Positions 52,475 to 61,730 of a stretch of DNA of 64,000 nt are shown here, in pieces. Under the pieces are notes generated by a model. That model ran no database searches. It had not been told where the DNA came from and worked only from the letters and a program-made list of their open reading frames with translations. Position 1 is the first letter of the stretch. The number at the start of each line of letters is the position of its first letter. The DNA lies in assembly GCF_900094625.1 (NCBI RefSeq), contig NZ_FMAJ01000010.1, positions 124,001-188,000 of the forward strand. Direction: 5' to 3'. This DNA comes from Rhizobium aethiopicum. Lineage in GTDB: Bacteria > Pseudomonadota > Alphaproteobacteria > Rhizobiales > Rhizobiaceae. Both the position numbers and the translations under genes were made by a program.

Positions 52475-53674
52475 TCAGCCGATCGTCTTTTCAATCTGCG
52501 AAACCGCCCAATCCACCTGTTCCCTTGTTATCACAAGTGGCGGAGCGAGGCGGATCGTGTGGTCATGGGTGTCCTTGGCGAGGAGCCCCCGCTCTTTCAG
52601 CGCATGACAATATTGCCGCGCGCCGCCGGCTTCGGGCTCCAGCTCGATGGCCACCATCAGGCCGCGGCCACGCACTTCCCTGACGATGTTCGAGCGGATC
52701 GACCTCAGGCCCTCGAGGAAATAATCGCCCATCGCGGCGGCATTCTCGATCATGCGCTCCTCCACGAGCACCTTGAGGGCGGTGCGCGCCACCGCACAGG
52801 CGAGTGGATTGCCGCCGAAGGTCGAGCCGTGCTGGCCGGGCTTCAGCACGCCCAGCACCTCGGAATTGGAAAGTACGGCTGAGACGGGATAGAAGCCGCC
52901 GGACAGCGCCTTGCCGATCAGCGTCACATCGGCCTCAATGCCTTCATGTTCCTCGGCCAGCAACTTGCCGGTGCGGCCGAGGCCGGTCTGGATCTCGTCG
53001 AGGATCAGGGTGACGTTGTTATCAGTGCAGAGTTCGCGGATGCGGGTGAAGTACCCGGCGGGCGGGATGATGACGCCGGCCTCCCCCTGGATCGGCTCGA
53101 TCAGAGCAGCCACCGTATTGTCATTGATTGCGGCGGCGAAAGCCTCGGCATCGCCGAAGGGGATGATGCGGAAGCCCGGCGTGTAGGGACCGAAGCCGGT
53201 GCGGGCGTCGGGATCGGTGGAGAAACTGACAATGCTCAGCGTCCGGCCGTGAAAATTGTCGGCGCAGACGATGATTTCCGCCTTGCCTTCAGGCACACCC
53301 TTGACCTCGTATCCCCACTTGCGCACCGCCTTGATCGCCGTCTCCACAGCTTCCGCGCCGGAGTTCATCGGCAGGATCTTGTGCGAGCCCGTCAGCGCCG
53401 CAAGCTCCTCGTAGAGATAGGCGAGCTGGTCGTTGCGGAAGGCGCGGGAGGTGAGCGTCAGCCTGCCCGCCTGCTCGACCATGGCGGCGAGGATCTTCGG
53501 GTGGCAATGGCCCTGATTGACGGCGGAATAGGCAGAGAGGCAATCGAGATAACGGTTGCCGTCGGTATCCCAGACATAAACGCCTTCGCCGCGCGTCAGC
53601 ACCACGTCAAGCGGCTTGTAATTGTCGGCGCCGAGCCGCTGTTCCGTGGCGATCAGTTTTTCCGAAGTGTTCAT
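52475..53674 (-). CDS. rocD: ornithine--oxo-acid transaminase
   Basis: RocD converts ornithine and 2-oxoglutarate to glutamate semialdehyde and glutamate. The 399-residue class III aminotransferase has NYKPLDVVLTRGEGVYVWDTDG at the start, SGAEAVETAIKAVRKWGYEVKG, ILDEIQTGLGRTGKLLAEEH and the PLP lysine in LIGKALSGGFYPVSAVL. GGGGGAGAAG lies before the chosen ATG. It is 22 bp downstream of rocF, so the two form an arginine-to-glutamate pathway. Confidence 0.95.
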   Translation of the reverse strand: MNTSEKLIATEQRLGADNYKPLDVVLTRGEGVYVWDTDGNRYLDCLSAYSAVNQGHCHPKILAAMVEQAGRLTLTSRAFRNDQLAYLYEELAALTGSHKILPMNSGAEAVETAIKAVRKWGYEVKGVPEGKAEIIVCADNFHGRTLSIVSFSTDPDARTGFGPYTPGFRIIPFGDAEAFAAAINDNTVAALIEPIQGEAGVIIPPAGYFTRIRELCTDNNVTLILDEIQTGLGRTGKLLAEEHEGIEADVTLIGKALSGGFYPVSAVLSNSEVLGVLKPGQHGSTFGGNPLACAVARTALKVLVEERMIENAAAMGDYFLEGLRSIRSNIVREVRGRGLMVAIELEPEAGGARQYCHALKERGLLAKDTHDHTIRLAPPLVITREQVDWAVSQIEKTIG

Positions 53675-53696
53675 GGCGCTTCTCCCCCAGTTTTGT

Positions 53697-54632
53697 CTAT
53701 GCAGCACGTGTCGGACGATCGAAGATGCGGCGGCCGAAGAGGCTTGCCGTCAGTTCCACCAGGATGCGGGCGCTCTTGCCGCGATCATCAAGAAACGGAT
53801 TGAGCTCGACGAGATCGAGCGACGAGACGAGGCCGCTGTCCGAAAGCATTTCCATGACAAGATGCGCCTCACGGAAGGTCGCGCCGCCGGGCACCGTCGT
53901 GCCGACACCGGGGGCGATCTCGGGGTCGAGGAAATCGAGATCGAGGCTGACATGCAGCAGGCCGTTCGCCTTGGCGACGACTTCCAGAATATGGCGCATG
54001 ATGGCGCCGATGCCTTGCTCATCGATCGCGCGCATATCGAAAACGTTGACGCCGTGTTCATGAATTTCCTCGCGCTCGCGCGCGTCGACGGAACGGATGC
54101 CGACCTGGAAGACATTCTTCGGGTCGACGAAGGAGCGATCTTTCGGCAGGATTTCGGCGAACTCCGCTTCGCCGCAGAAGAAGGCGACGGGCATGCCGTG
54201 AATATTGCCGGAGGGCGACGTCGCCGGAGAGTTGAAATCGGCATGGGCATCGAGCCACAGCACGAAAAGCGGGCGCCCTTTGCTGGCGGCATAACGCGCC
54301 ATGCCGGAGACGCTGCCCATCGACAGGCTGTGATCGCCGCCGAGGATCAGAGGGAAGCGGCCGGAGGCGGCGACGTCATGGACGCTGCTTTCCAGCGCGC
54401 GCGTGAAGGCGCCGACGATCCTGAGATTATGCGCCTTCGTATGATTCGGCAGATCCATCGCAGGCACGATGGAGAGATCGCCGTTATCGGCGACATCATG
54501 GCCGAGATCGATCAGCGTCTGGTCGACACCGGCAATGCGCAGTGCCGCGGGACCCATGGCGGCGCCTCTGCGGCCGGAACCTTCTTCCAAGGGGGCGCCA
54601 ATGAGGGTGACAGATCGCGTTTGGACATTCAT
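53697..54632 (-). CDS. rocF: arginase
   Basis: Arginase hydrolyses arginine to ornithine and urea with two Mn ions. In this 311-residue protein the metal-binding motifs are GGDHSLSMG, WLDAHADFNSP and SLDLDFLDPEIAPGVGT, and the N-terminus is ...VTLIGAPLEEGSGRRGAAMGP, a bacterial arginase pattern. It lies ahead of rocD on the same strand and is divergent from an Lrp/AsnC regulator gene, a common layout for arginine catabolism in alphaproteobacteria. Confidence 0.95.
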   Translation of the reverse strand: MNVQTRSVTLIGAPLEEGSGRRGAAMGPAALRIAGVDQTLIDLGHDVADNGDLSIVPAMDLPNHTKAHNLRIVGAFTRALESSVHDVAASGRFPLILGGDHSLSMGSVSGMARYAASKGRPLFVLWLDAHADFNSPATSPSGNIHGMPVAFFCGEAEFAEILPKDRSFVDPKNVFQVGIRSVDAREREEIHEHGVNVFDMRAIDEQGIGAIMRHILEVVAKANGLLHVSLDLDFLDPEIAPGVGTTVPGGATFREAHLVMEMLSDSGLVSSLDLVELNPFLDDRGKSARILVELTASLFGRRIFDRPTRAA

Positions 54633-54754
54633 TCGAGGGCTCCGTGGTGAGGCCTGTTTCGGCCGATAGTGGGATAAAGGGCTGGCAGCAAAAAGATGGA
54701 AAAAAGCCAGAAATGAATTATGATTGCGCAGATTGATAAAGCTATTTTGACAAA

Positions 54755-55192
54755 GTGATCAGCGTGGACGATCTCGACACCGAACTTCTGAGCGCCCTTC
54801 GTCACAATGCCCGGGTTTCCGTTTCGTCCCTCGCGGCATTGACGGGTGCATCGCGGGCAACCGTCGCCTCTCGTATCGACCGGCTGGTCGCCAGCGGCAC
54901 CATCGTCGGCTTCACTATACGCACCGGTCACGAGACGCGATCCGCCGGTGTGCGCGCCATCGTCATGATCGAGGTGCTCGGCAAGCTCGCCGACCGGGTG
55001 GCCGATCAGCTCCGGGGTCTGCCGCAGGTGCGCGCGCTCCACAGCACCAACGGTAAATGGGATTTCGTCGCCGAGTTGGAGGATCGTGATCTTGCCTCCT
55101 TCGACGAGACGCTACGCCGCATCCGGCTGATCAACGGCATCAATTCGACCGAGACCAATATTCTTCTCAAGACCAGCAAGACAGGTTTTTAA
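54755..55192 (+). CDS. Lrp/AsnC family regulator, probable regulator of rocFD
   Basis: The 145-residue protein has a helix-turn-helix (LDTELLSALRHNARVSVSSLAALTGASRATVASRIDRL, in parts) and the RAM effector domain (VRAIVMIEVLGKLADRVADQL to NGINSTETNILL). Starts are GTG at 54755 or 54764. It is divergent from rocF by 122 bp. Close homologues near arginase activate arginine catabolism in response to arginine or ornithine; here that is inferred. An imperfect AT-rich inverted repeat between 54720 and 54745 is a possible site. Confidence 0.88.
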   Translation: MISVDDLDTELLSALRHNARVSVSSLAALTGASRATVASRIDRLVASGTIVGFTIRTGHETRSAGVRAIVMIEVLGKLADRVADQLRGLPQVRALHSTNGKWDFVAELEDRDLASFDETLRRIRLINGINSTETNILLKTSKTGF

Positions 55193-55198
55193 ACCGGC

Positions 55199-55241
55199 TT
55201 AGAACGGTTCAGCCTTTCACGGAAGCGCAGAACCGCTCTAA
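55199..55241. repeat. inverted repeat between the Lrp/AsnC gene and tamB
   Basis: TTAGAACGGTTC and GAACCGCTCTAA pair with one mismatch around a 19-nt loop. Elements of this AGAGCGGTTC type are scattered in rhizobial intergenic DNA. It sits between convergent genes and could act as a terminator in either direction, although no T run follows. Confidence 0.6.
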
Positions 55242-55249
55242 CCTTTGGA

Positions 55250-58200
55250 CTAGTATTCACGTTCATAGACGATGCCTGCTTCGCCGGCGCCGTTGCCGCC
55301 GGCTGCTCCCCGCAGTTTGACGCCGCGGCCGACATCAAGATTGATGATCGCCTTGGCCCCGGCCGATCCGCCCTGCTGCAGTTCGAAATAGGTGCGGTCG
55401 TTGAGATAGCGGCCGACGCTGACGCTTGTCTGGCCTTTGGAATCGGTGCTGATGTCGAAATCGTCGACGCCGAGCTGGTTGCGCAGGCCTTCGAAAAGCG
55501 AGGTGGAGCGGTTGCCGGCCAACTGGCTGACGGCATCGGCTAGCTGGGCAATCTGCACCGGCGAGAGCTTCGACATCGATTGGCCGAAGATCAGTTGCGC
55601 CAGCACCTCGTCCTGCGGCAGCTGAGGCGAGGAGGAAAAGGTGATCGACGGATCGGTGGCAAGGCCTGCCACGTCGACTGTCAGGGTGGTCGTGCCGGAG
55701 GTCGAGGTCGCTTCCATATCAAGTGCCGGCGTCAGATCGCCGGCAAAGGTGATTCTGCTCTTGTCGGAGAAATTCAGGCGGCGGTTGAGAATGGTCAGTC
55801 GGCCGCGCCGCATGGTAAAACCGCCGGTGACGATGGGTGCCGCCGCCGTTCCGCGAACCGTCACGCGGCCTCCGAGTTCGGCATCGATGCCGCGGCCGCG
55901 CACGAAGATCTGCGAGGGCGCATCGATTTCAAGGTCAAGCGTGATGACGGAGGGTTTTTCGCCCGGCTTTTGCTCGCCGTCATCCCGCAGCTGCGCCAGC
56001 ACCGCCCGCGGCGCATTCTTATGGCGGATGTCGATTTCGCGGAGCGAGGTCGGCAATTTTTCGGGAACGGTGATCGAGGTCTTGTCCAGCCGGAGTTTGC
56101 CGCTCAGGGTCGCGCTCATGATCGGGCCGCGCAGGCCCACTGTCCCATTGATTGTGGAGACAACAAGCGTTCCGTCGACATAGACGGCCTTGTCGAGCTT
56201 GATCGAAATGTCGGCGGGGAAGCCACCGGCCGGCTGGATGCCGATGGTGCCGCTTGCCGAAATCGTGCCGCCGCCACCAAGATTGCCGCTGAGGCGCGAT
56301 ATGACGGCTTGCTTGCCATTGAAGGTGACGGTGGCTGCGAGATTGTTGACGGCAAGATTGCGCCTGACGTCGACAAGCTTGGCGCCTGATGTCGAGACAG
56401 TGCCGTTGATTATCGATGCCGCGGCCGTTCCGCCAATCTCAAGATTGACGTTGGCGACGCCGTCGGCGACGAAGCCTTGCTGAGCCAGCGGGGCACCAAG
56501 CACGGCGAAGGGAACATTGCCGTTGAAGCGCATGTCGATGGCGCGGTTGCCCGATATCACCAGGCTACCGCCGCCCTTCAGCGACATGCCGGCGTCACCG
56601 GCAAGGTCGGTGTCGACCGTCAGCCTGTTGCCGGCAAGCTTGCCGGATGCGCCGACGCTGAATGGCGAAAGACCGGCGCCTTTCGTCTGGCTCGTCGCGG
56701 CATTCTTCCAGTCGACCTTGAAGTCGACTTCTGGCGAGGAAAGCGTGCCGGTTGCTTTGGCCGTCGCCGAGACCGTGCCTTCGGCTCCGATACCCGGAAC
56801 AAAACCGTTGGCGATGGCGGCCGGAACATTGGCAGCGTTCGCTGTGACATCGATCGATCGGATCGTTGTGCCTGCAATGGAAAGATTACCGGCGGCTTTC
56901 AGCGAGATGCCACCGCTGCCGGTGAGGTCGGCATCGAAATCCAGCCGGTCGTCGGCATATTTTCCCGTCGCCGCCAAGGCAAGGCGGGAGAGGCCGGAGT
57001 CCTTGGTGTGACTGGTCGCGGCATCTTTCCAGTTCAGCTTGAAATCGACGATCGGGTCTGCCGGCGTTCCCGATGTCTGGGCGCTTGCCGACAGAGTGCC
57101 TTCGGCACCAAGGCCGGGAACAAAGGCATTGGCAATATTTGCCGGCAGCGCCGGAATATCGGCATTGACCGAGAGATCCCGGATGGCGTTTCCGGCAATC
57201 ACGGCGCCGCCCGCCGCCTTGGCCAATACGCCGTCCTTGCCGGCAAGGCTTGCATCGAAGTCGACTCTGTCATTGGCGAACTTGCCGGAGGCCGTGGCAC
57301 TCAGGCCCGACAAGCCGCTGCTTCTGGTCTGGGCGGTGGCTGCATTCTTCCAATCGAGCCTGAAATCGACGGCGGGTTTGGGAAGGGCTCCTGAGGCGGA
57401 TGCCGTTCCCGACACCGTGCCCTCCGCGGCAAGGCCGGGGACAAAGCCATTGACAAGGCCCGCGGGCAGATTGGCGAGATCCGCCTTGACGTCAAGGTTG
57501 CGGAGAGAGGTGCCCGATATAGCAACATTGCCCACCGCATTCAGCGAGAGGCCGTCCTTGCCGCCGAGATTGGCGTCAAAAGCGAGCTTGTTGTCGGCGA
57601 GGTGACCCGATGCGGCAAGTGTCAGACCCGACAGATGGGCGCTTCGGGTGTGGCTGGTTGCGGCATCCGTCCAGGAGAGTTTGAAATCGGCCTGAGGTGC
57701 AGCGGGTGTTCCGGCTGCAGACGCAGTGCCTGATATCGTGCCACCGGCCGCAAGACCGGGGACGAAGGCGTTGGCGAGAGCAGCCGGTAGTTTGGCGACT
57801 TCGGCATCGACCACGCCGCCGATCGTCGTTCCGGCGACAGCGACATTGCCTATGGCCTTCAATGAGAGGCCTTGATCGCCACTGGCGGCCGCGTTGAAAT
57901 CCAGCTTGTTATCGGCAAATTTCCCCGATGCGGTAACGCCGAGAGCGGCAAGGCCGGCACGTTTCGTGTGGCTCGTCTCAGCGTCGTTCCAATTGAGGTC
58001 GAAATTGGCGCTCGGCGCAGAAAGCGAACCCGCAGCCGAGATTTTCCCCGAGACTGCGCCTTCGGCGGCGAGATCGGCGACGAAGCTGTTTGCGAGGCTT
58101 GCCGGGACATTGGAGAGCGTCGCATCGACTGCGACATTACCGATCGTCGTGCCAGTAACGGCGACATTGCCGTTCGCCTTGAGCGACAGCCTGTCGGCGC

Positions 58201-61200
58201 CGGCGACCGTGGCGTCGAAATCAAGCTTGTTGTCGGCGAATTTTCCGGACGCGGTAATGCCAAGACCGGCAAGGCCGGCCCGCTTCGCATGGCTCGTCGC
58301 CGCGTCTTTCCAATTGAGGTCGAAATCGGCGCTCGGAGCTGCAAGCGACCCGCTGGCCGCGACCGTTCCGGAGAGAACGCCTTCCGCAGCGAGATCGGGG
58401 ATGAAGCCGTTGGCGATACGTGCCGGGATATTGGTCAGCGTTGCGTCGACCTTGGCGCTACCGATCGTCGTCCCGGTGATATCCACCGTGCCGTTTGCCT
58501 TGAGCGAAAGGCTATCGGCCCCGCTGGCTGAGGCGTCGAAATCGAGCTTGTTGTCCGCGAATTTAGCGGTTGCGGTCACATCAACAGCCGTCAGGCCGGC
58601 GCGCTTCGTGTGGCTCGTCGCAGCACTTTTCCAGGCGAGATCAAAATTGGCGGTCGGAGCCTTGGGGGACCCGGAGGCGGTCACCTTTCCGGTGATTGCA
58701 CCTTCGGCGGCGAGATCCGGAACAAAACCGTTGGCGACAGGCGCAGGCAGGTTGAGAATTTCGGCGTCAATATCGAACACCGGCGCCGTCGGATCAGCGA
58801 GCGCGACGTTGCCGCCGGCCCTGAGCGAGAGGCCGTCGGCCCCGCCAACCGTCGTGTCGAAATTGAGCTTCTTGTCGGCAAATCTGCCGCTGGCAGTGAT
58901 GCCGAGCGGCGCCAGGCCCGCGCCCTTGATCTGCCCTGTCGTCGCATCCTTCCAGTCGAGTTTGAAATCGGCGAGGGGTGCTGCCGGCGTTCCCGTCACG
59001 GCAATCGTTCCCGAGATCGTGCCGCCGACCGAAAGATTAGGCACGAAAGCGTTGGCGAGTGCTGCCGGCAGCTCCTTGATAACGGCATCGAGCTTCAGAG
59101 TCTCGCCGGCCGAGCCGGTAACCGATACCGAGCCGGCGCCGGTCTTCAACGTCAGTTCGTTCAGATTGGCGACGCCGCCGGTGACCGTGACCCGCGTCGG
59201 CTTAGCGAGTTCGATCGGAATGTTGCGGGGGCTTGCCGAGAGCCTGTCGAGGTTGAGGCCAATGTTGCCAGCGGCCATCTCGATGCTGCCGTCCGCCATC
59301 ACGGGATTGCCGTCATAGGCGGCAACGAGGTCGAAATTGGTGCGGTCTTGCTGTTTGGTAAAGCCCAGCGAAAGGCCGGCAAGCCTGTTGGTTCCAGCGC
59401 TCAACTCCTCGGCCCGCACGGTGCCGTTTGCCGCAAGGGTGCTGAGATCGCTGACCGTGACATCGATATCCGGCTTGGTGATCGCAAGCGTATCGCGGCG
59501 GATCGAGGCGCCTGATGCGACGAGCTTGAGCACAATCTTACCGCCGTCGCTCTCGATGCCGAGCGAACCCTTGAGATCTCCCTCAGCTTTCTGCCCCCCG
59601 AGCGCGGCCAGCAGGCCGACCCTGGGGAAATCGAAGGTCAAGGCGCCCGAGGGTGTGAAGGAGGGCGAGAGCTCCAGACTGCCGGTCAGTCGGTTGCCGC
59701 CGACATCGGCGGTCAAGGCAGGAATGCTCGTCCTGCCGTTCTCGGATCGGATGTCGCCGCTGATGCCGAGCGGCTGGCCGTCGATCGTGCCGGTAGCGGC
59801 AAACTTCCCCTGTGGCGCCTTGGGATCGGCGACACCCGACAAATCGATATTGAGGTTGGCGAGCACCCGATCTGCCATCTCGAGGCTGGGAGCCTTGATA
59901 TTGGCCATCACCGAGATCGCCGGCAGTTCGCCTTCGATCCTCAGGGCATAACCTGCTCCGCCGCTCGCGCCGGTCATCAGCTTGCCGATATCGGGCAACC
60001 GACCTGAGAGATCGGCGTTCAACATGGGGCCATCGAGCGCGACATTGCCGGCGGCTTCGAGCGTGCTGGATTTGAGGACGAGGTTGGACAGCGCGAATTT
60101 CGACGGGATGGTACCTGTAACCTGGCTTTCGAGCGAGATCGACTGATCGAACCTGCTCGTCGCCGCGGCCGGCAGGGCTGCCGGTTCGATGTCCAGCTTG
60201 ACGTTGCCGGTCAGCGCGCGGTCCGCCAGCCGATAGGAGCCATTGAGGCTGCCGTTGATATTGGCGCTTTCGACGGTGGTGCCGTTGAAACCGATACTGC
60301 CGGCCGAAATCTGGAGCGGCGAGGCGATCGTGATAGGGCCTTGGACTGCACGGTTGAGATTCGGCTCGGCAAAGGTTGCGTCGCCGGCAACGAGGCGCAG
60401 CTGGACGCTGCCGGAGCGGGCGGCAAGATTGAAGGCGTCGCTCTTTGCCGTCAGCTTGACGTTGCCGATATCGGCCTGGGGAAGAGTTGCGGTGTCGAGC
60501 GAGCCGCTGACGCTCAGTCGGGCCGCCCGCGCGTCGCCGGTCAGAGCCAGGTTGAGGCCCGATATCAGGAAGCGCGCTTCGCCTTCGGCGAGCGGCCAGC
60601 GGAAATCCACAGGCCCGGATGTGCCGAGCAGGTTGGCGTTCAGGCTGTTGTTGCCGGCCGGATCGAGCGCGCCCGATGCGGCGATGACGACACTGCCGGT
60701 GGCGATATTGCCGGTCTGGATATCGATCTTGCCATGGTCGTCGAAGGTGGCGGCAAGGTCGATATTGGTCTGGCCGGCGAAAAGCGGCCGGAATGCCGCG
60801 GGAAGAAGCGAGCTCAGGTCACCGCCACCCCTGAGATCGAGATGGTGCAGCCCGTCTGCGGCAATTGCATGCCGCCCCTCGATTGCGGCGCGCTGCTGTC
60901 CGTCGAGCGCGGCCTGCAGTTTACCGGTCCAATCGGATATCGGCCCCTGGCCATCGAGGTCGATTTTGACCGCAGGGTCTCCCGGCAGGCCGAGAAGTCC
61001 TGCAAGCAATCCTCCCTTCGGCTCGGAAAGCGCGGCTTTTAGCTGCAGCCGGTTTTCAGCCGGCGCATAGGCGACGTCGGCAGTAAGCCTGGCATCCGGG
61101 ACGGCGTGGCGGCTGACGTTGATGACGCCCTCGCCGCCGTCGGCGTTCGCCGAGAGGCTGCCTTCGGCGGCAAGGGAGAAGGCGCGCCCGGCGAAAGGTT

Positions 61201-61669
61201 CGGCAAGTTTGATATCGGGAAGGGCCACGCGCTCGACATCGATCTTGAGCGGAAGAGCGAAGCCGCCGGAATTCTCGGTGCTGGGCCGCGAGGGCAGGGT
61301 GCGCACCGGCTTGCGCAGCACGTTGATCGTCTCGATCTGGAAGCGTTCGGCGTGGAATGTTCCCGTCAGCAGCGCCAACGGATTCCAGTCGATCGCCACA
61401 CCGTGGATTTCCGCAAAAACGCCCCTCGTGTCGGACAGGTAGATTTCGGCGGCGCGAAGCCCGCCGGTCAAAAGCCCTTCCGGCTCGCGCACCTCGATCG
61501 TCATGTCGCGGTTGGAGAGGGTGGAGGCGATCCTTTCCGTGACGATGCGGGCGCCAAAGGAGGTGAAGCCAAAGATCGCAAGCGCCGCGACAGCGAGAAT
61601 CAAAATGGCGCCTACGGCAACGCCGGTCACCCGCACGATCCAATTGACGATTTTTGCCAGCGTTTGCAT
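55250..61669 (-). CDS. tamB: translocation and assembly module protein TamB, with internal tandem repeats
   Basis: TamB is an inner-membrane-anchored periplasmic protein that spans to TamA and helps move lipids or insert outer membrane proteins. It has 2139 residues, far above the ~1260 of E. coli TamB. An N-terminal membrane anchor (IVNWIVRVTGVAVGAILILAVAALAIFGF) is followed by a long beta-rich body and the conserved C-terminal DUF490 domain, with PQLPQDEVLAQLIFGQSMSKLSPVQ. Residues 889-1636 consist of seven tandem ~107-residue repeats, with a partial eighth, which explain most of the extra length. It is 61 bp downstream of tamA on the same strand. Confidence 0.94.
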   Translation of the reverse strand: MQTLAKIVNWIVRVTGVAVGAILILAVAALAIFGFTSFGARIVTERIASTLSNRDMTIEVREPEGLLTGGLRAAEIYLSDTRGVFAEIHGVAIDWNPLALLTGTFHAERFQIETINVLRKPVRTLPSRPSTENSGGFALPLKIDVERVALPDIKLAEPFAGRAFSLAAEGSLSANADGGEGVINVSRHAVPDARLTADVAYAPAENRLQLKAALSEPKGGLLAGLLGLPGDPAVKIDLDGQGPISDWTGKLQAALDGQQRAAIEGRHAIAADGLHHLDLRGGGDLSSLLPAAFRPLFAGQTNIDLAATFDDHGKIDIQTGNIATGSVVIAASGALDPAGNNSLNANLLGTSGPVDFRWPLAEGEARFLISGLNLALTGDARAARLSVSGSLDTATLPQADIGNVKLTAKSDAFNLAARSGSVQLRLVAGDATFAEPNLNRAVQGPITIASPLQISAGSIGFNGTTVESANINGSLNGSYRLADRALTGNVKLDIEPAALPAAATSRFDQSISLESQVTGTIPSKFALSNLVLKSSTLEAAGNVALDGPMLNADLSGRLPDIGKLMTGASGGAGYALRIEGELPAISVMANIKAPSLEMADRVLANLNIDLSGVADPKAPQGKFAATGTIDGQPLGISGDIRSENGRTSIPALTADVGGNRLTGSLELSPSFTPSGALTFDFPRVGLLAALGGQKAEGDLKGSLGIESDGGKIVLKLVASGASIRRDTLAITKPDIDVTVSDLSTLAANGTVRAEELSAGTNRLAGLSLGFTKQQDRTNFDLVAAYDGNPVMADGSIEMAAGNIGLNLDRLSASPRNIPIELAKPTRVTVTGGVANLNELTLKTGAGSVSVTGSAGETLKLDAVIKELPAALANAFVPNLSVGGTISGTIAVTGTPAAPLADFKLDWKDATTGQIKGAGLAPLGITASGRFADKKLNFDTTVGGADGLSLRAGGNVALADPTAPVFDIDAEILNLPAPVANGFVPDLAAEGAITGKVTASGSPKAPTANFDLAWKSAATSHTKRAGLTAVDVTATAKFADNKLDFDASASGADSLSLKANGTVDITGTTIGSAKVDATLTNIPARIANGFIPDLAAEGVLSGTVAASGSLAAPSADFDLNWKDAATSHAKRAGLAGLGITASGKFADNKLDFDATVAGADRLSLKANGNVAVTGTTIGNVAVDATLSNVPASLANSFVADLAAEGAVSGKISAAGSLSAPSANFDLNWNDAETSHTKRAGLAALGVTASGKFADNKLDFNAAASGDQGLSLKAIGNVAVAGTTIGGVVDAEVAKLPAALANAFVPGLAAGGTISGTASAAGTPAAPQADFKLSWTDAATSHTRSAHLSGLTLAASGHLADNKLAFDANLGGKDGLSLNAVGNVAISGTSLRNLDVKADLANLPAGLVNGFVPGLAAEGTVSGTASASGALPKPAVDFRLDWKNAATAQTRSSGLSGLSATASGKFANDRVDFDASLAGKDGVLAKAAGGAVIAGNAIRDLSVNADIPALPANIANAFVPGLGAEGTLSASAQTSGTPADPIVDFKLNWKDAATSHTKDSGLSRLALAATGKYADDRLDFDADLTGSGGISLKAAGNLSIAGTTIRSIDVTANAANVPAAIANGFVPGIGAEGTVSATAKATGTLSSPEVDFKVDWKNAATSQTKGAGLSPFSVGASGKLAGNRLTVDTDLAGDAGMSLKGGGSLVISGNRAIDMRFNGNVPFAVLGAPLAQQGFVADGVANVNLEIGGTAAASIINGTVSTSGAKLVDVRRNLAVNNLAATVTFNGKQAVISRLSGNLGGGGTISASGTIGIQPAGGFPADISIKLDKAVYVDGTLVVSTINGTVGLRGPIMSATLSGKLRLDKTSITVPEKLPTSLREIDIRHKNAPRAVLAQLRDDGEQKPGEKPSVITLDLEIDAPSQIFVRGRGIDAELGGRVTVRGTAAAPIVTGGFTMRRGRLTILNRRLNFSDKSRITFAGDLTPALDMEATSTSGTTTLTVDVAGLATDPSITFSSSPQLPQDEVLAQLIFGQSMSKLSPVQIAQLADAVSQLAGNRSTSLFEGLRNQLGVDDFDISTDSKGQTSVSVGRYLNDRTYFELQQGGSAGAKAIINLDVGRGVKLRGAAGGNGAGEAGIVYEREY
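56551..59005 (-). repeat. seven and a half tandem ~321-bp repeats inside tamB
   Basis: Six units of 107 codons and one of 106 run from 59005 to 56762, followed by a partial unit. Each carries the pattern SG/TG-x-P-x-x-DF-x-L-x-W-K-D/N-AATS-H-x-K, then ASGKFADNKLDFDA, GLSLKA-GNVAI-GTTI, and ANGFVPGLAAEGTVSGT. Units 2 to 4 are the most alike. Confidence 0.9.
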
Positions 61670-61730
61670 CGGCGCGGACTACCCCGTTTTCATGCGGCCA
61701 TCGATCGGAAGCTAACCGGTATCTGCAATC

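Noticed and set aside
57894..59318. 474-codon plus-strand open frame opposite tamB
   Set aside because: It is the antisense shadow of the tamB repeats; the repeat structure keeps the opposite frame open. It has no ribosome binding site or family resemblance.
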